A DNA stretch of 64,000 nucleotides from Niabella drilacis (lineage in GTDB: Bacteria; Bacteroidota; Bacteroidia; Chitinophagales; Chitinophagaceae), in contig NZ_FMZO01000007.1 of assembly GCF_900101395.1 (NCBI RefSeq), forward strand, positions 124,001 through 188,000, in the 5' to 3' direction. Under the pieces are notes generated by a model. The model saw nothing but the letters and a program-made list of their open reading frames with translations, was not told the DNA's origin and did not search any database. A program made the translations under genes and the position numbers. Shown in pieces: positions 38,368-47,391 of the stretch; the first letter of the stretch is position 1, and every line of letters begins with the position of its first letter.

Positions 38368-38976
38368 CTATGTACCAAAACATACATAAAGAATGATCAG
38401 CCGCATAACAATATCATGCTCCCTGGCCAGGTAATCTTTCATCGATTTCATGGCCAGGGACATATGTTCTTTTACCGTATTGGGCGAGATTTCCAGGAAC
38501 CGCGCAATTTCTTTATGACTTAGGCCCTCTTCCCTGCAAAGCTGAAATATGCGTTTCCGCTGAGGGGGAAGCTGCGCCAGAGCCTGCTCATACAGGGTCC
38601 GGTATGCCCCGCCCAGGTGGTCCACCGGTGTAGTGGCAACGCGTAAGGTTTCCTGGCGCTGCAGGTTCGCAAGGGCATCCGCTGTTTTAACCTGTTTTTC
38701 TAATTCCTTGAATACAACGTTACGGGCGATCCGGTACAGGTAATTTTTGATCGGGTATTCAGCCTTAACACGTTCTCTTGATCTCCACAGGTTGTAAAAG
38801 GTATCATGGACCATGTCGGCAACTGTGTCCTGGTCCTGGATATATTTCCTCACAAAATTGTAGAGCAGCGCCGAGTGGCGTTCATAGATCTCCAAAAATG
38901 CTTCATGGTCACCATTGCGCAGCCGGACATTAATTTGATATATCAGTTTGGATGGCATTTCAACTTGTTCATTCAT
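38368..38976 (-). CDS. ECF RNA polymerase sigma factor
   Basis: This 202-aa ECF sigma factor has sigma-2 (F-V-R-K-Y-I-Q-D-Q-D-T-V-A-D-M-V-H-D-T-F-Y-N-L-W) and sigma-4 (L-P-P-Q-R-K-R-I-F-Q-L-C-R-E-E-G-L-S-H-K-E-I-A) regions of the Bacteroidota FecR-coupled type. It is convergent with the EEP gene, separated by 51 bp. No FecR lies beside it on its own strand, so the partner is probably FecR at 30031. The promoter candidate TTG-N17-TACCTTTA (38984-39011) sits just upstream. Confidence 0.93.
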   Translation of the reverse strand: MNEQVEMPSKLIYQINVRLRNGDHEAFLEIYERHSALLYNFVRKYIQDQDTVADMVHDTFYNLWRSRERVKAEYPIKNYLYRIARNVVFKELEKQVKTADALANLQRQETLRVATTPVDHLGGAYRTLYEQALAQLPPQRKRIFQLCREEGLSHKEIARFLEISPNTVKEHMSLAMKSMKDYLAREHDIVMRLIILYVCFGT

Positions 38977-39829
38977 TCATTGATAAAGGTAAAATCCGCT
39001 TGTTAACTCAATATTAAGGCGTCTCTGAAATACAACACATCAATGGCCATTTGCATGCTGATCCCAGGTTGATTTGTCTTTGAATCTTCCGCCACCGCCC
39101 GGTTAGAAATACGTTTTTCCTTAATCCAGATAATGCTGAATCACGATATCCTGCGATCATTACGCTAACATTGGTGCACTATAAATGGCAATTCCGTTAA
39201 TAGTCCCGAAGGTACGGTATCTGCCGTAAAATTTAATAAATTCATACAGAAACGAGCCCTGTTGCTTAAGTACGGAAACACAGCGGACCTGCGGCGCATT
39301 ATCTGGGGCGCTTGCCGATTACCGGCCAGGTAACTAAAGGCTACCCGGGTAAAATTGATCATAGCGATCCTGCTTTTATAAATATTTAGCAATCAAATAT
39401 TAATAATTTAGCGATTCTTTGTTTATAAAGCCGGTAACTTCATAGAGCAGCCTGCAGTATTTTTTACGGGAGTGTAAAGATGCACTGCCCGGGTATGGTT
39501 TCCCGGGTGCCACAGGCAGGTCTCCGGGCCTGGCAGGCCCTTCGCAAAGGCGCTTTTTGTGGCGTAATCCCCGGCAGAGAACGGTTATGGAAGAGGGCTC
39601 TGGCAAGACCCCCGTATGCCGGCTTCTCCGGGTATTTTGCGGCGGGCGGCATTTAACCCGGAATTAATTTTATTCTTGGCGCAGGTTATGCTACATTCAC
39701 CATCAAAACAGCAGTTGTGTTGGCAATGTATGCGCAACAGGAGGAGCCGCCCGGTGCTGACAGAGCCGGAGCGGATACCCGGATTGTATCGTAAACCCGG
39801 CCGCAATTTGCTAAAATTAAAACCTGGCA
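38977..39829. other. Large intergenic region without a supported gene
   Basis: About 850 bp. Only short GC-rich palindromes are visible, such as GGGCCT-GGC-AGGCCC at 39526-39540 and paired CCCGGG sites near 39490. Frames of 60-110 codons on both strands overlap each other and show no recognisable protein. It should contain the mlaE promoter. Confidence 0.5.
38984..39011 (-). promoter_or_regulatory. Promoter of the ECF sigma gene
   Basis: On the minus strand TTG (39009-39011), 17 bp, and TACCTTTA (38984-38991) nearly match TTG/TAnnTTTG; the last G is replaced by A. Confidence 0.45.
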
Positions 39830-40621
39830 ATGGAACCTATCGGACAATCAGGCAAACCTGTTATTTCGAAGCGCATCGATCATTTCTTTATTACCGTATA
39901 CGCGATATTCGGGTTTATCGGCCGGTTCCTTCGCGAAGTTGTACGCCCCCCTTTTGAAACCCGGGAATTCATCCGCCAGTGTTTTCATATCGGCAACAAG
40001 TCGTTGCCGCTGATCAGTCTCACCGGCTTCATTACCGGGCTGGTATTTACCAAGCAGTCCCGGCCCTCCCTGGCTGAGTTCGGAGCTACATCCTGGCTGC
40101 CCTCGCTGATATCCATTGCCATTGTGCGGGCGCTGGCCCCGCTGGTAACAGCGCTGATCTGTGCCGGCCGTGTGGGATCGAGCATGGGTGCAGAGCTGGC
40201 TTCTATGAAAGTGACCGAGCAGATAGATGCCATGGAGGTTTCGGCTATTAATCCCTTCAAATACCTGGTTGTAACAAGGGTGCTGGCCTGTGTGGTATGC
40301 CTGCCGTTGCTGATGTGCTACAACGGGTTGATAGCGCTTGCCGGCGCTTTCGTCGACATCCACCTGAACGAGCAGACCAGCATGGATACATTTATACAGA
40401 ATGCATTTACCAATATTTCATTCCTGGATCTTATGTCCTCGCTTGTAAAGGTGCTCATATATGGGTTTACAATTGGCATCGTTAGTTGCTACCAGGGATT
40501 TCATGCTACCCAGGGTACAGAAGGCGTTGGCAAATCTGCCAATGTATCCGTGGTGGCATCCATGTTCCTGATCTTTATAGAAGAGGTGATTATTGTTCAG
40601 CTGGTGAATATGATACGATAA
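39830..40621 (+). CDS. mlaE: MlaE-type phospholipid ABC transporter permease
   Basis: This 263-aa MlaE/YrbE permease (PF02405) has five or so membrane helices. The family core I-R-A-L-A-P-L-V-T-A-L-I-C-A-G-R-V-G-S-S-M-G-A-E-L-A-S-M-K-V-T-E-Q-I-D-A-M-E-V is intact. It moves lipids across the inner membrane with MlaF and MlaD. It is the first gene of a compact three-gene operon (2-3 bp gaps). MlaB and MlaC genes are absent, as is common in Bacteroidota. Confidence 0.95.
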   Translation: MEPIGQSGKPVISKRIDHFFITVYAIFGFIGRFLREVVRPPFETREFIRQCFHIGNKSLPLISLTGFITGLVFTKQSRPSLAEFGATSWLPSLISIAIVRALAPLVTALICAGRVGSSMGAELASMKVTEQIDAMEVSAINPFKYLVVTRVLACVVCLPLLMCYNGLIALAGAFVDIHLNEQTSMDTFIQNAFTNISFLDLMSSLVKVLIYGFTIGIVSCYQGFHATQGTEGVGKSANVSVVASMFLIFIEEVIIVQLVNMIR

Positions 40622-40623
40622 CT

Positions 40624-41397
40624 ATGAAATCTTTTATCCCCGATATCAACAGGCAGGAAACGGTGATCTCGATCCGGGATCTGTATAAATCATTTGGCGG
40701 TAATCATGTACTGCGCGGGGTAAACCTGGATCTGCACAGCGGGGAGAATATTGTTGTGTTAGGCCGCTCCGGTACAGGAAAGTCTGTGCTGATAAAAGTA
40801 ATCGTTGGATTGCTGTACCCGGATGCCGGTACCGTTAATGTACTGGGGCAGGAAGTGCCGGAACTGGGGGTTCATGCACTGCGCGCGCTGCGCCTGAAAG
40901 TTGGTTTCTGCTTTCAGAACGGTGCGTTATACGACAGCATGACGGTAGGCGAAAACCTCGCCTTTCCCCTGAGGCGGAATGAGCCGGGGATGAGCCGTAA
41001 GGAGCGCGACAAGCGCATCGAAATGGTGCTGGAGGCCATCGGGCTTTCTCATACCATCGGCCAGATGCCGGCCGAGTTATCCGGCGGGCAAAAGAAGCGT
41101 ATCGGTATCGGCCGCACCTTGATACTTCGCCCTGCAATCATGCTGTATGACGAGCCTACGGCAGGGCTTGACCCGATAACCTGCACGGAAATCAATGATC
41201 TTATCAATGAAGTGCAGCACCGGTTCAAAACCAGTTCTATCATTATTACACATGATCTTACCTGCGCCAAATCGACCGGTGACACGATCGCTGTGCTGAA
41301 AGAAGGCCGGTTTATACGGCGGGGAAACTTTAATGAAGTGTTCAGCTCTGAGGATGAGCTGATCCGGGAATTTTATGAGTATAATTTTATTCAATAG
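40624..41397 (+). CDS. mlaF: MlaF-type ABC transporter ATPase
   Basis: This 257-aa ABC ATPase has Walker A G-R-S-G-T-G-K-S, signature L-S-G-G-Q-K-K-R, Walker B I-M-L-Y-D-E-P-T-A-G-L-D-P, and the switch His in I-I-I-T-H-D-L-T. The closest family is MlaF/MKL of phospholipid transport. The start at 40624 is chosen because the earlier in-frame codon at 40486 lies inside mlaE and adds no family residues. It energises lipid movement through MlaE. Confidence 0.96.
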   Translation: MKSFIPDINRQETVISIRDLYKSFGGNHVLRGVNLDLHSGENIVVLGRSGTGKSVLIKVIVGLLYPDAGTVNVLGQEVPELGVHALRALRLKVGFCFQNGALYDSMTVGENLAFPLRRNEPGMSRKERDKRIEMVLEAIGLSHTIGQMPAELSGGQKKRIGIGRTLILRPAIMLYDEPTAGLDPITCTEINDLINEVQHRFKTSSIIITHDLTCAKSTGDTIAVLKEGRFIRRGNFNEVFSSEDELIREFYEYNFIQ

Positions 41398-41400
41398 CGC

Positions 41401-42414
41401 ATGAAAACAACTGATTCAAGAAGGGCCACCACTGTGGGTATATTTATCGTTTTGGGATTGATCATTTTTGCTGCGGCGATCCTGGTTTTGGGCGGACAAA
41501 AGAAATCATTTATGCAATCTATACAGATCAAAGGCATTTTTCATAATGTGGGAGGCCTCTCCAGGGGCAATAATGTCTGGTACTCCGGTGTGAAGGTAGG
41601 CACGATTAAAAAGATCACTTTTATGGATCATAGCCGGATAGAAGTGCTGATGAACATTGATAAGAACGCCCGTCCTTTTATTCACAAGGATGTCAGGGCC
41701 CGGATCAGTTCCGATGGGCTCGTCGGTAACAAGATCATTGCCCTGGATGGAGGCACTGCGCAGGCGGCTCCCATCGAAGATGGCGATGTGATCATCGTGG
41801 AAGCCAGCGTCAGCACGGAGGAGATGATGGATACGCTCCAGGTGAATAACAAGAACCTGGTTGCTGTTACCGGTAACCTCAGGGTCATTATGGAAAATAT
41901 TACAGCCGGCAGGGGCACGCTGGGTAAACTGATCACTGATCCCTCTGTTTACGAGCAGCTGAACCGTACCCTGGCCCTGCTGCATAAAACAGCCGGTAAT
42001 ACGCAGCAGCTTACAGAAGGCCTTGCGGGTTACGCTGCCAGGTTACAGAAGCCCGGCGTGCTGGCCAGCGACCTCGTAAGTGATACCGTGGTGTTCAATA
42101 AACTAAGGGGTACGGCTACCCAGCTGCAGGAAGCGGCGGTGCAGGCTAATAAGGTAGCGCACGATCTTCAGGCCGTAAGCGCAAATGTCAATAGCCGGCT
42201 CAACACTAATGAATCGCCCGCCGGCGTATTGCTGAACGATTCCGCTACGGCCCGCCAGCTGCAGCAGACGATCCGGAACCTCGAAAGCAGTACGGGCAAA
42301 CTGGATACCAATATGGAAGCCCTGCGGCATAATTTCCTTTTCAGAGGCTATTTCAGAAAACAGGAAAAGCTGCGCAGGAAACAGGAAAAGCAGCAAAAGG
42401 CAGAACTGCAGTAA
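41401..42414 (+). CDS. mlaD: MlaD-type MCE domain protein
   Basis: This 337-aa inner-membrane-anchored MCE protein has a transmembrane helix (about 13-30, V-G-I-F-I-V-L-G-L-I-I-F-A-A-A-I-L-V-L). A single MCE domain (about 38-120; I-F-H-N-V-G-G-L-S-R-G-N-N-V-W-Y-S-G-V-K-V-G) follows, then a long helical periplasmic tail of Gln/Leu-rich repeats ending in a Lys/Gln-rich segment. MCE rings or tubes carry lipids across the periplasm. It is co-transcribed with mlaE and mlaF; the next gene starts 28 bp later. Confidence 0.95.
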   Translation: MKTTDSRRATTVGIFIVLGLIIFAAAILVLGGQKKSFMQSIQIKGIFHNVGGLSRGNNVWYSGVKVGTIKKITFMDHSRIEVLMNIDKNARPFIHKDVRARISSDGLVGNKIIALDGGTAQAAPIEDGDVIIVEASVSTEEMMDTLQVNNKNLVAVTGNLRVIMENITAGRGTLGKLITDPSVYEQLNRTLALLHKTAGNTQQLTEGLAGYAARLQKPGVLASDLVSDTVVFNKLRGTATQLQEAAVQANKVAHDLQAVSANVNSRLNTNESPAGVLLNDSATARQLQQTIRNLESSTGKLDTNMEALRHNFLFRGYFRKQEKLRRKQEKQQKAELQ

Positions 42415-42442
42415 GCACGCAAACCGGTGTTTTAAAAAGGAT

Positions 42443-43807
42443 ATGATGAAACTCAAATGGATAGCATATGCAGGAGCCTCTTTATCCGTGGTTGCTTTAT
42501 GGATCGCCATTGCTAAAGGGCAGGCCTCACCGGCAAATAGGATACCGCCTGTAACCGCAGTACCTGTCCGTGCCTTCCTGGCAAGTATCGGTGTGAATTC
42601 GTCGATATCAAAGCGCGGTGAAAGTCTTGAAAAGACCAGGGATGCGCTTCTGTATACGGGCATCTCCTGGATCAGGACCGGTTACGAAGGGGAGGTACCG
42701 GTTGAAGATCTTATAACACTTCACCGGCAAACAGGTGTCAGGTTTAGCTATGGACTTCTGAGCGGGGGAACTGATATCGCCCGGTTATTAAGCGGCGGCA
42801 AGAAGATCGCAGCGGCGGGAGCCCTCCTGGCATTTGAGGGACCCAATGAACCGAATAACTGGGGGATCGTTTACAAAGGAGAAAAGGGCGGGCGTGATGA
42901 AAGCTGGCTGCCCGTGGCCCGGTTACAGCGCGATTTGTATGCTGCGGTAAAAGCGGACCCCGTCTTGAAGGAATACCCGGTGTGGAGCCTTTCTGAAAAT
43001 GGGGCGCAGACGGATCATACCGGGCTGCAGTTCCTGGAAATTCCGAAGGGCGCGCCAACACTTTTACCGGCAGGCACCCGGTTTGCTGATTTTGCTAATT
43101 GCCATAATTATATCGTTCACCCGGGATGGCCGGGCCTGCATGATAACCAGACCTGGATCGCTGCCAGTCCCGGTTTCGACAGCAGGGTAGACGGGCTGGC
43201 AGGAAACTATGGTATCACCTGGGCTAAACAGTTTAAGGGGTACACCGCTGTGCAACTGGAAACGCTGCCCCGGGTTACCACAGAGACCGGTTTAACAATG
43301 GGGCCGGGCATCACAGAAACACAGCATGCCGCGCTTTTGCTCAATATGTATTTAGCACAGTTTAAACGGGGTTGGAGTTATACCGCGGTTTATTTACTTC
43401 GCGACCGGAGTGATGAGGCCGGTAACCAGCAGTTTGGATTCTATCGCCCGGATTATACACCCAGGGCCGCCGCAATATATTTGCATAACATGACCACCAT
43501 CCTGGAGGACAGGGTGGCTCCCAAAAACAGGCTGCGGCCCTTTGCTTACCGCATACAGGACAGCATACCTACAGTGCACGACCTGCTGCTCCAAAGATCC
43601 GACGGCACCTATTACCTGGTTGTATGGGGTGAAAAACTGAAGGGCAGCGATGCCGTAACCATCCGGTTCAACGGGAAACAACGGCAGCTTGATATTTATG
43701 ACCCGGCAGTGGGAACGCAGGCAGTGCGTGTGGTCAAAAATACGGCAGAAGTGCAGTTGGTGCTCAGCGATCATCCACTGATTATAGCGATAAAAAGCCT
43801 GGAGTAA
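42443..43807 (+). CDS. Secreted clan GH-A-like TIM-barrel protein
   Basis: This 454-aa protein has a hydrophobic leader (residues 1-27) and a TIM-barrel pattern like GH5/GH39-type proteins. F-E-G-P-N-E-P-N-N-W-G carries the probable N-E acid/base, F-A-N-C-H-N-Y is the following strand, and T-T-E-T-G-L-T carries the probable nucleophile Glu. A C-terminal beta domain follows (about 365-454, L-L-Q-R-S-D-G-T-Y-Y-L-V-V-W-G-E). It sits 28 bp after mlaD but likely belongs functionally to the glycan locus. The exact GH family is not certain, and both Glu assignments are inferred. Confidence 0.7.
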   Translation: MMKLKWIAYAGASLSVVALWIAIAKGQASPANRIPPVTAVPVRAFLASIGVNSSISKRGESLEKTRDALLYTGISWIRTGYEGEVPVEDLITLHRQTGVRFSYGLLSGGTDIARLLSGGKKIAAAGALLAFEGPNEPNNWGIVYKGEKGGRDESWLPVARLQRDLYAAVKADPVLKEYPVWSLSENGAQTDHTGLQFLEIPKGAPTLLPAGTRFADFANCHNYIVHPGWPGLHDNQTWIAASPGFDSRVDGLAGNYGITWAKQFKGYTAVQLETLPRVTTETGLTMGPGITETQHAALLLNMYLAQFKRGWSYTAVYLLRDRSDEAGNQQFGFYRPDYTPRAAAIYLHNMTTILEDRVAPKNRLRPFAYRIQDSIPTVHDLLLQRSDGTYYLVVWGEKLKGSDAVTIRFNGKQRQLDIYDPAVGTQAVRVVKNTAEVQLVLSDHPLIIAIKSLE

Positions 43808-43944
43808 CAGACGCGGTCATGCAGGAGCCATGGCGATGCCGGGATGTTGCCCGGAGCCTCTTTGTTTAAAGAAGGTTTCTCTTTCGTTTTTTTACCTGTG
43901 AAATCCGTAAGTCTGCAGGTGCTAACTATTTCGTTTTCGTAAAA

Positions 43945-43964
43945 AAATGCAATCGATTGCATTT
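43945..43964. promoter_or_regulatory. LacI-family-type operator 1 (20-bp perfect palindrome)
   Basis: AAATGCAATC|GATTGCATTT is a perfect 20-bp palindrome with a central CG, the arrangement typical of LacI/GalR operators. Its core also appears at 2898-2910. No LacI-type gene is in the window, so the regulator is elsewhere. Confidence 0.65.
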
Positions 43965-44078
43965 CTGGTTGCAAAAAAGGCTACCTTGCATCAGGGCCAT
44001 AATTGCCATGATAACGAGGACGATACCCATTGAAACGCAGGAACAATACCGCTGTTTTAGATGGGTAAGTGTTTGTTT

Positions 44079-44098
44079 TAATGCAATCGTTTACATTA
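44079..44098. promoter_or_regulatory. LacI-family-type operator 2
   Basis: TAATGCAATC|GTTTACATTA is palindromic at 8 of 10 pairs with the same TGCAATC half and central CG as operator 1, centre to centre 134 bp away. Paired operators at this distance allow loop formation. Confidence 0.6.
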
Positions 44099-44339
44099 AT
44101 TGCCGGACCTGTGCCCAGGGACACGGATAAAGGCGGATGGAAGGTTTGTTATTGCTTAAGAAGATTGTTTTGACTGCAGGAAATTGACGGCTCAGCATCT
44201 GTATAGCATGAAATGATTCCGGATGAAATGATGAATGGCAGGTAGTACGCTATCGGGTACTGCTGCAGGCTTTGGCCAGAGAAATTGTTCTTCAACAGGG
44301 AGCATGAAACCCGTTATGCAAAAAATAAAACAGTAAATA

Positions 44340-45761
44340 ATGTTATTGAACAGAATGCTTGTGCTTGTTATTGGAATAGTGCTGCTTCAAAGCTGCCAGA
44401 GAGAGTTGTCTACCGGTATCAGGGATGTGGTAACTGACCCGCGGGTAGATGATACCACTGCTTTTGTATTGCCCTCCACGATCACTTTTGATCTTAGGCG
44501 AACCGGCAACGAAAAGAACGGGTTGGTTGGCTTTTTGGGCTCCGTAACCACTGCAGCCCCAGCCGATGAGCTGATAACGCCGCTAAAGCCGGCGTTGTGG
44601 CGTACCGGCCGGCAGGGCGATGCCTTTGCCCTGTACCCGAGACTGAACCGGCTGGGTGTCAAAAGACAGCTATTGCTGGTGAGCGACTACAGGAATTATA
44701 ACAGCTTTTATACGGATATTTTTCAGCGGAACGGCTACGGCGCGCTTACAGATACGCTTGCCCGGAGAGCAAAGGAAGCGGGCTATAATTTTGAATGGGA
44801 CCTGTTTAACGAGCCCAACGACTCATTAAAGACCGATTTTAGCCGGTTTATGGCCGAATACTGGAACCCGGCTTATCATGCGGTAAAAAAGTATTTTCCT
44901 GAGGCGGCCATACATGGGCCCTCTGCCACCATCAATAATACGGCAAATGCCCGCGCCGATTCTATGCTGGTATACCAGTTCATCGATTCCGCTATTGCTT
45001 ATAATACCTTACCCGATTATATCAACTGGCATTTCCAGATCGGGTATAATATTTCCGATTGGCATAACGGCTACCGCAATTCCATCGTGAACTATATCAA
45101 CGGCAAAGGGAAAACAATTAAAGGCGTATTTGCGGGTGAAACGATCAGGCCCGGCGATGAGCGTAATACCAGCCCGGGGGTAGCGATAGATGTTTTTGCT
45201 GCTGCCGAAGTTTATGGCATTCCCCAGGTAAGGGCCTCCTGGACATCGCAAACCGTTTATGGTGTAGGCACCTACCCGCTGCCGGTATTGGGCGGATTGT
45301 TTAATAATACCAATGGAACAGGGCCAAGGGGCGTTTGGTGGGCACATGCATTTTACGCCGCAATGAGTGGGAAACGGGTGTTGTGTGCCAATACGCCTAC
45401 GGGTACAGACCTGGTGACCGGCATTGCATTCAGGGATGATGCCGCTAAGCGCGTTACTGCCATGCTTGGAGCGCGGGATGGGCTGTCTGCAGCGCAGCTA
45501 AACCCATTGCAAAGCAGGGGCTATACCCTGCTGCTGGCCAATATGAGCGAGCTGAGTGGGTTGGTGGTCAACGGGAAAGTACATGTTAAAGTTTGGCGTA
45601 ACCGGCAGACAAGGGATGCGGTAACAGGTTACGGAAGCGCAATGCTGCCGCTGATCATCGACGCTGATTTACGGGTAGATAAGAATAAGTTGCAGATCCC
45701 CTTTGTAGTAACCGGACAATGGGATGCCCTGTTGGTAACCATAACACCACCGGTGTCTTAA
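44340..45761 (+). CDS. GH39-like glycosidase lipoprotein
   Basis: This 473-aa lipoprotein (leader ends L-L-Q-S-C-Q) has a TIM barrel of clan GH-A type. The acid/base motif is F-E-W-D-L-F-N-E-P-N-D, the middle strand is D-Y-I-N-W-H-F-Q, and the nucleophile candidate is G-V-F-A-G-E-T-I-R. A C-terminal beta-sandwich follows (V-H-V-K-V-W-R-N-R-Q-T). It resembles the protein at 42443 in layout but is not a close copy. It is the first gene after the LacI-type operators, suggesting an initial surface cleavage role. Family assignment is moderate. Confidence 0.72.
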   Translation: MLLNRMLVLVIGIVLLQSCQRELSTGIRDVVTDPRVDDTTAFVLPSTITFDLRRTGNEKNGLVGFLGSVTTAAPADELITPLKPALWRTGRQGDAFALYPRLNRLGVKRQLLLVSDYRNYNSFYTDIFQRNGYGALTDTLARRAKEAGYNFEWDLFNEPNDSLKTDFSRFMAEYWNPAYHAVKKYFPEAAIHGPSATINNTANARADSMLVYQFIDSAIAYNTLPDYINWHFQIGYNISDWHNGYRNSIVNYINGKGKTIKGVFAGETIRPGDERNTSPGVAIDVFAAAEVYGIPQVRASWTSQTVYGVGTYPLPVLGGLFNNTNGTGPRGVWWAHAFYAAMSGKRVLCANTPTGTDLVTGIAFRDDAAKRVTAMLGARDGLSAAQLNPLQSRGYTLLLANMSELSGLVVNGKVHVKVWRNRQTRDAVTGYGSAMLPLIIDADLRVDKNKLQIPFVVTGQWDALLVTITPPVS

Positions 45762-45827
45762 CCACCGGACCGATCAGCGTTTTTAAACTTCATTAAAACA
45801 TTATTGACCAGAATAAAGGATTACCGT

Positions 45828-47342
45828 ATGAAAGTATTTTTTTCCGTTTGTTTTGCCCTGCTCTTGGTAGCATCGGGGTGCAAAAAAGAAAAGGACTATA
45901 ACCTGCCGGCAGGACCCGTGATATTGATGGATAGTACTGCTTATGTGCTCGATTTTAATAAAGATACCCGGCCCGTTGTAGAGGGCTCCATTACATCGGG
46001 AGTGGGGTTACAGAAGGTGCAGTTCTTTTTAGCCAATAACGCCAATACACCGGTAAAGACGATCACGAAATTTGCAGACAGCTACTCCTATGATTTTTCG
46101 GAGGCGTTTGATTATAAAGAGGGGTTCCCCCAATTACGTATTATCGCAATCGATAAAAATGGAGAAAGCAATGCGCAGTGGGTTACGTTCAGAACGATCC
46201 AGAAGCGGGTTGCCCCGGTCATCACGTTCCCCTCGGATACGCTTACATTTAACCCGGCGGCTATGACCAATACAAAGTTTGCCGTAACCTCAAATGCAGG
46301 GTTAACAAACATTACTTATGTTGTATTGCGAAACGACGGTACTACCGGTACCCCGGTATCGATGGATGTTTCCGATACCACCATGCAGTATAAATTTGAT
46401 GCATTGATCAATTACAACTTTGCATTGGATACCGCCTTGCAGGTTACCGCTACGGATTTTGAAGATCGTGTCACCATCGTTAAAAGGCGCATCCGGTCGC
46501 TGATAGATCTTCCGGTAATACGGATCAACAGCCTGTTTGTGCAGGCAGATGTGGCAGGCAATGTGAACATACCCATTGTTAGCCATGCCGATGGCGGCAT
46601 CAAATCGATCGTGTTTTACGGTATTGGCGCCAATGGTGAAACGGTGGTAAAGACCACTTCCTATAACGGTGAAAAAGACCGGAATGTTTCGGAGCCGGTT
46701 CCGTTAACAACTGCTTACTATGCAGTAAAAGTGGTAGTGACGGACCAGGTAGGACAGACCGCGTCTGCCCGGGTAAATACGGCGATCGGTTTAAAGTATA
46801 CGCAAAACTATATTGCCGGTACACAGCATTTTGCAGCAGGTAATGCCGCCAGCCCGGGTACTTATACCCTCTTTTCCGTAAAAGACCTGCGTACCTATAA
46901 CCTGAACGATGTCATCGGGGTATCGGAGAATAATATAGATATGAAATTTTATATGTTCGGCGGGGCGGCTACTCCAAGGATCCTTACGCTGGACGGAAGC
47001 AGCACAGATAATAAGAATACCGAATATACCGGAGCTAATGGCAGAAATGCAGATCAGTTTGCGGTAAAGAACGCCACCCGCTTTTTAAAACTTCCGGCCG
47101 GCTTCGATTTTGATAAGGCCACGGTTACGGAAATACAGGCCCTGTCCAAATCCGGCATCACGGTTTCCAATATGAATCCGGCAAATGCGGGAGATGTGAT
47201 CGCCTTTAAAACCGGTGCCACATCAGCTGCCGGCGGGGATAAAGTGGGCATTATTAAGGTGGTTAAAACAGAAGTGATCGATCCGGCCGCCAGCGCTAAC
47301 CGGGGATTGTTCACCATATCGGTCAAATTTTTAAATCAATAA
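45828..47342 (+). CDS. Surface lipoprotein with repeated beta domains
   Basis: This 504-aa lipoprotein (leader ends V-A-S-G-C-K-K) is made of Ig-like beta repeats, for example P-V-V-E-G-S-I-T-S-G-V-G-L-Q-K-V-Q-F-F at about 50-70 and I-P-I-V-S-H-A-D-G-G-I-K-S-I-V-F-Y. No catalytic residues were seen. Its place between a glycosidase and the SusC/SusD pair matches a SusE/F-type surface glycan-binding protein. The start at 45828 is better than TTG at 45804, because it begins the leader directly. Ligand unknown. Confidence 0.65.
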   Translation: MKVFFSVCFALLLVASGCKKEKDYNLPAGPVILMDSTAYVLDFNKDTRPVVEGSITSGVGLQKVQFFLANNANTPVKTITKFADSYSYDFSEAFDYKEGFPQLRIIAIDKNGESNAQWVTFRTIQKRVAPVITFPSDTLTFNPAAMTNTKFAVTSNAGLTNITYVVLRNDGTTGTPVSMDVSDTTMQYKFDALINYNFALDTALQVTATDFEDRVTIVKRRIRSLIDLPVIRINSLFVQADVAGNVNIPIVSHADGGIKSIVFYGIGANGETVVKTTSYNGEKDRNVSEPVPLTTAYYAVKVVVTDQVGQTASARVNTAIGLKYTQNYIAGTQHFAAGNAASPGTYTLFSVKDLRTYNLNDVIGVSENNIDMKFYMFGGAATPRILTLDGSSTDNKNTEYTGANGRNADQFAVKNATRFLKLPAGFDFDKATVTEIQALSKSGITVSNMNPANAGDVIAFKTGATSAAGGDKVGIIKVVKTEVIDPAASANRGLFTISVKFLNQ

Positions 47343-47391
47343 GGTTTATAAAGACGACGGGTATAATATAATTAATGATAAATAAGCTGAA

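Larger units (their letters stand above)
43808..44339. other. Regulatory intergenic region upstream of glycan locus 2
   Basis: About 530 bp with no gene recognised. It holds two LacI-family-type palindromes listed separately. The distance from the second operator to the next start is about 240 bp, so a promoter must lie between, but no clean TAnnTTTG box was found. Confidence 0.55.

Noticed and set aside
39526-39540. Short GC-rich hairpin as a terminator
   Set aside because: Six-bp stem without a T-run and not adjacent to any gene end.
39165-39957. Several overlapping frames of 60-113 codons on both strands before mlaE
   Set aside because: They contradict each other, run into mlaE, and none shows protein-family features.
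40486-40623. Longer start for the MlaF ATPase
   Set aside because: It lies inside mlaE and adds residues with no family match; ATG 40624 follows the mlaE stop directly.
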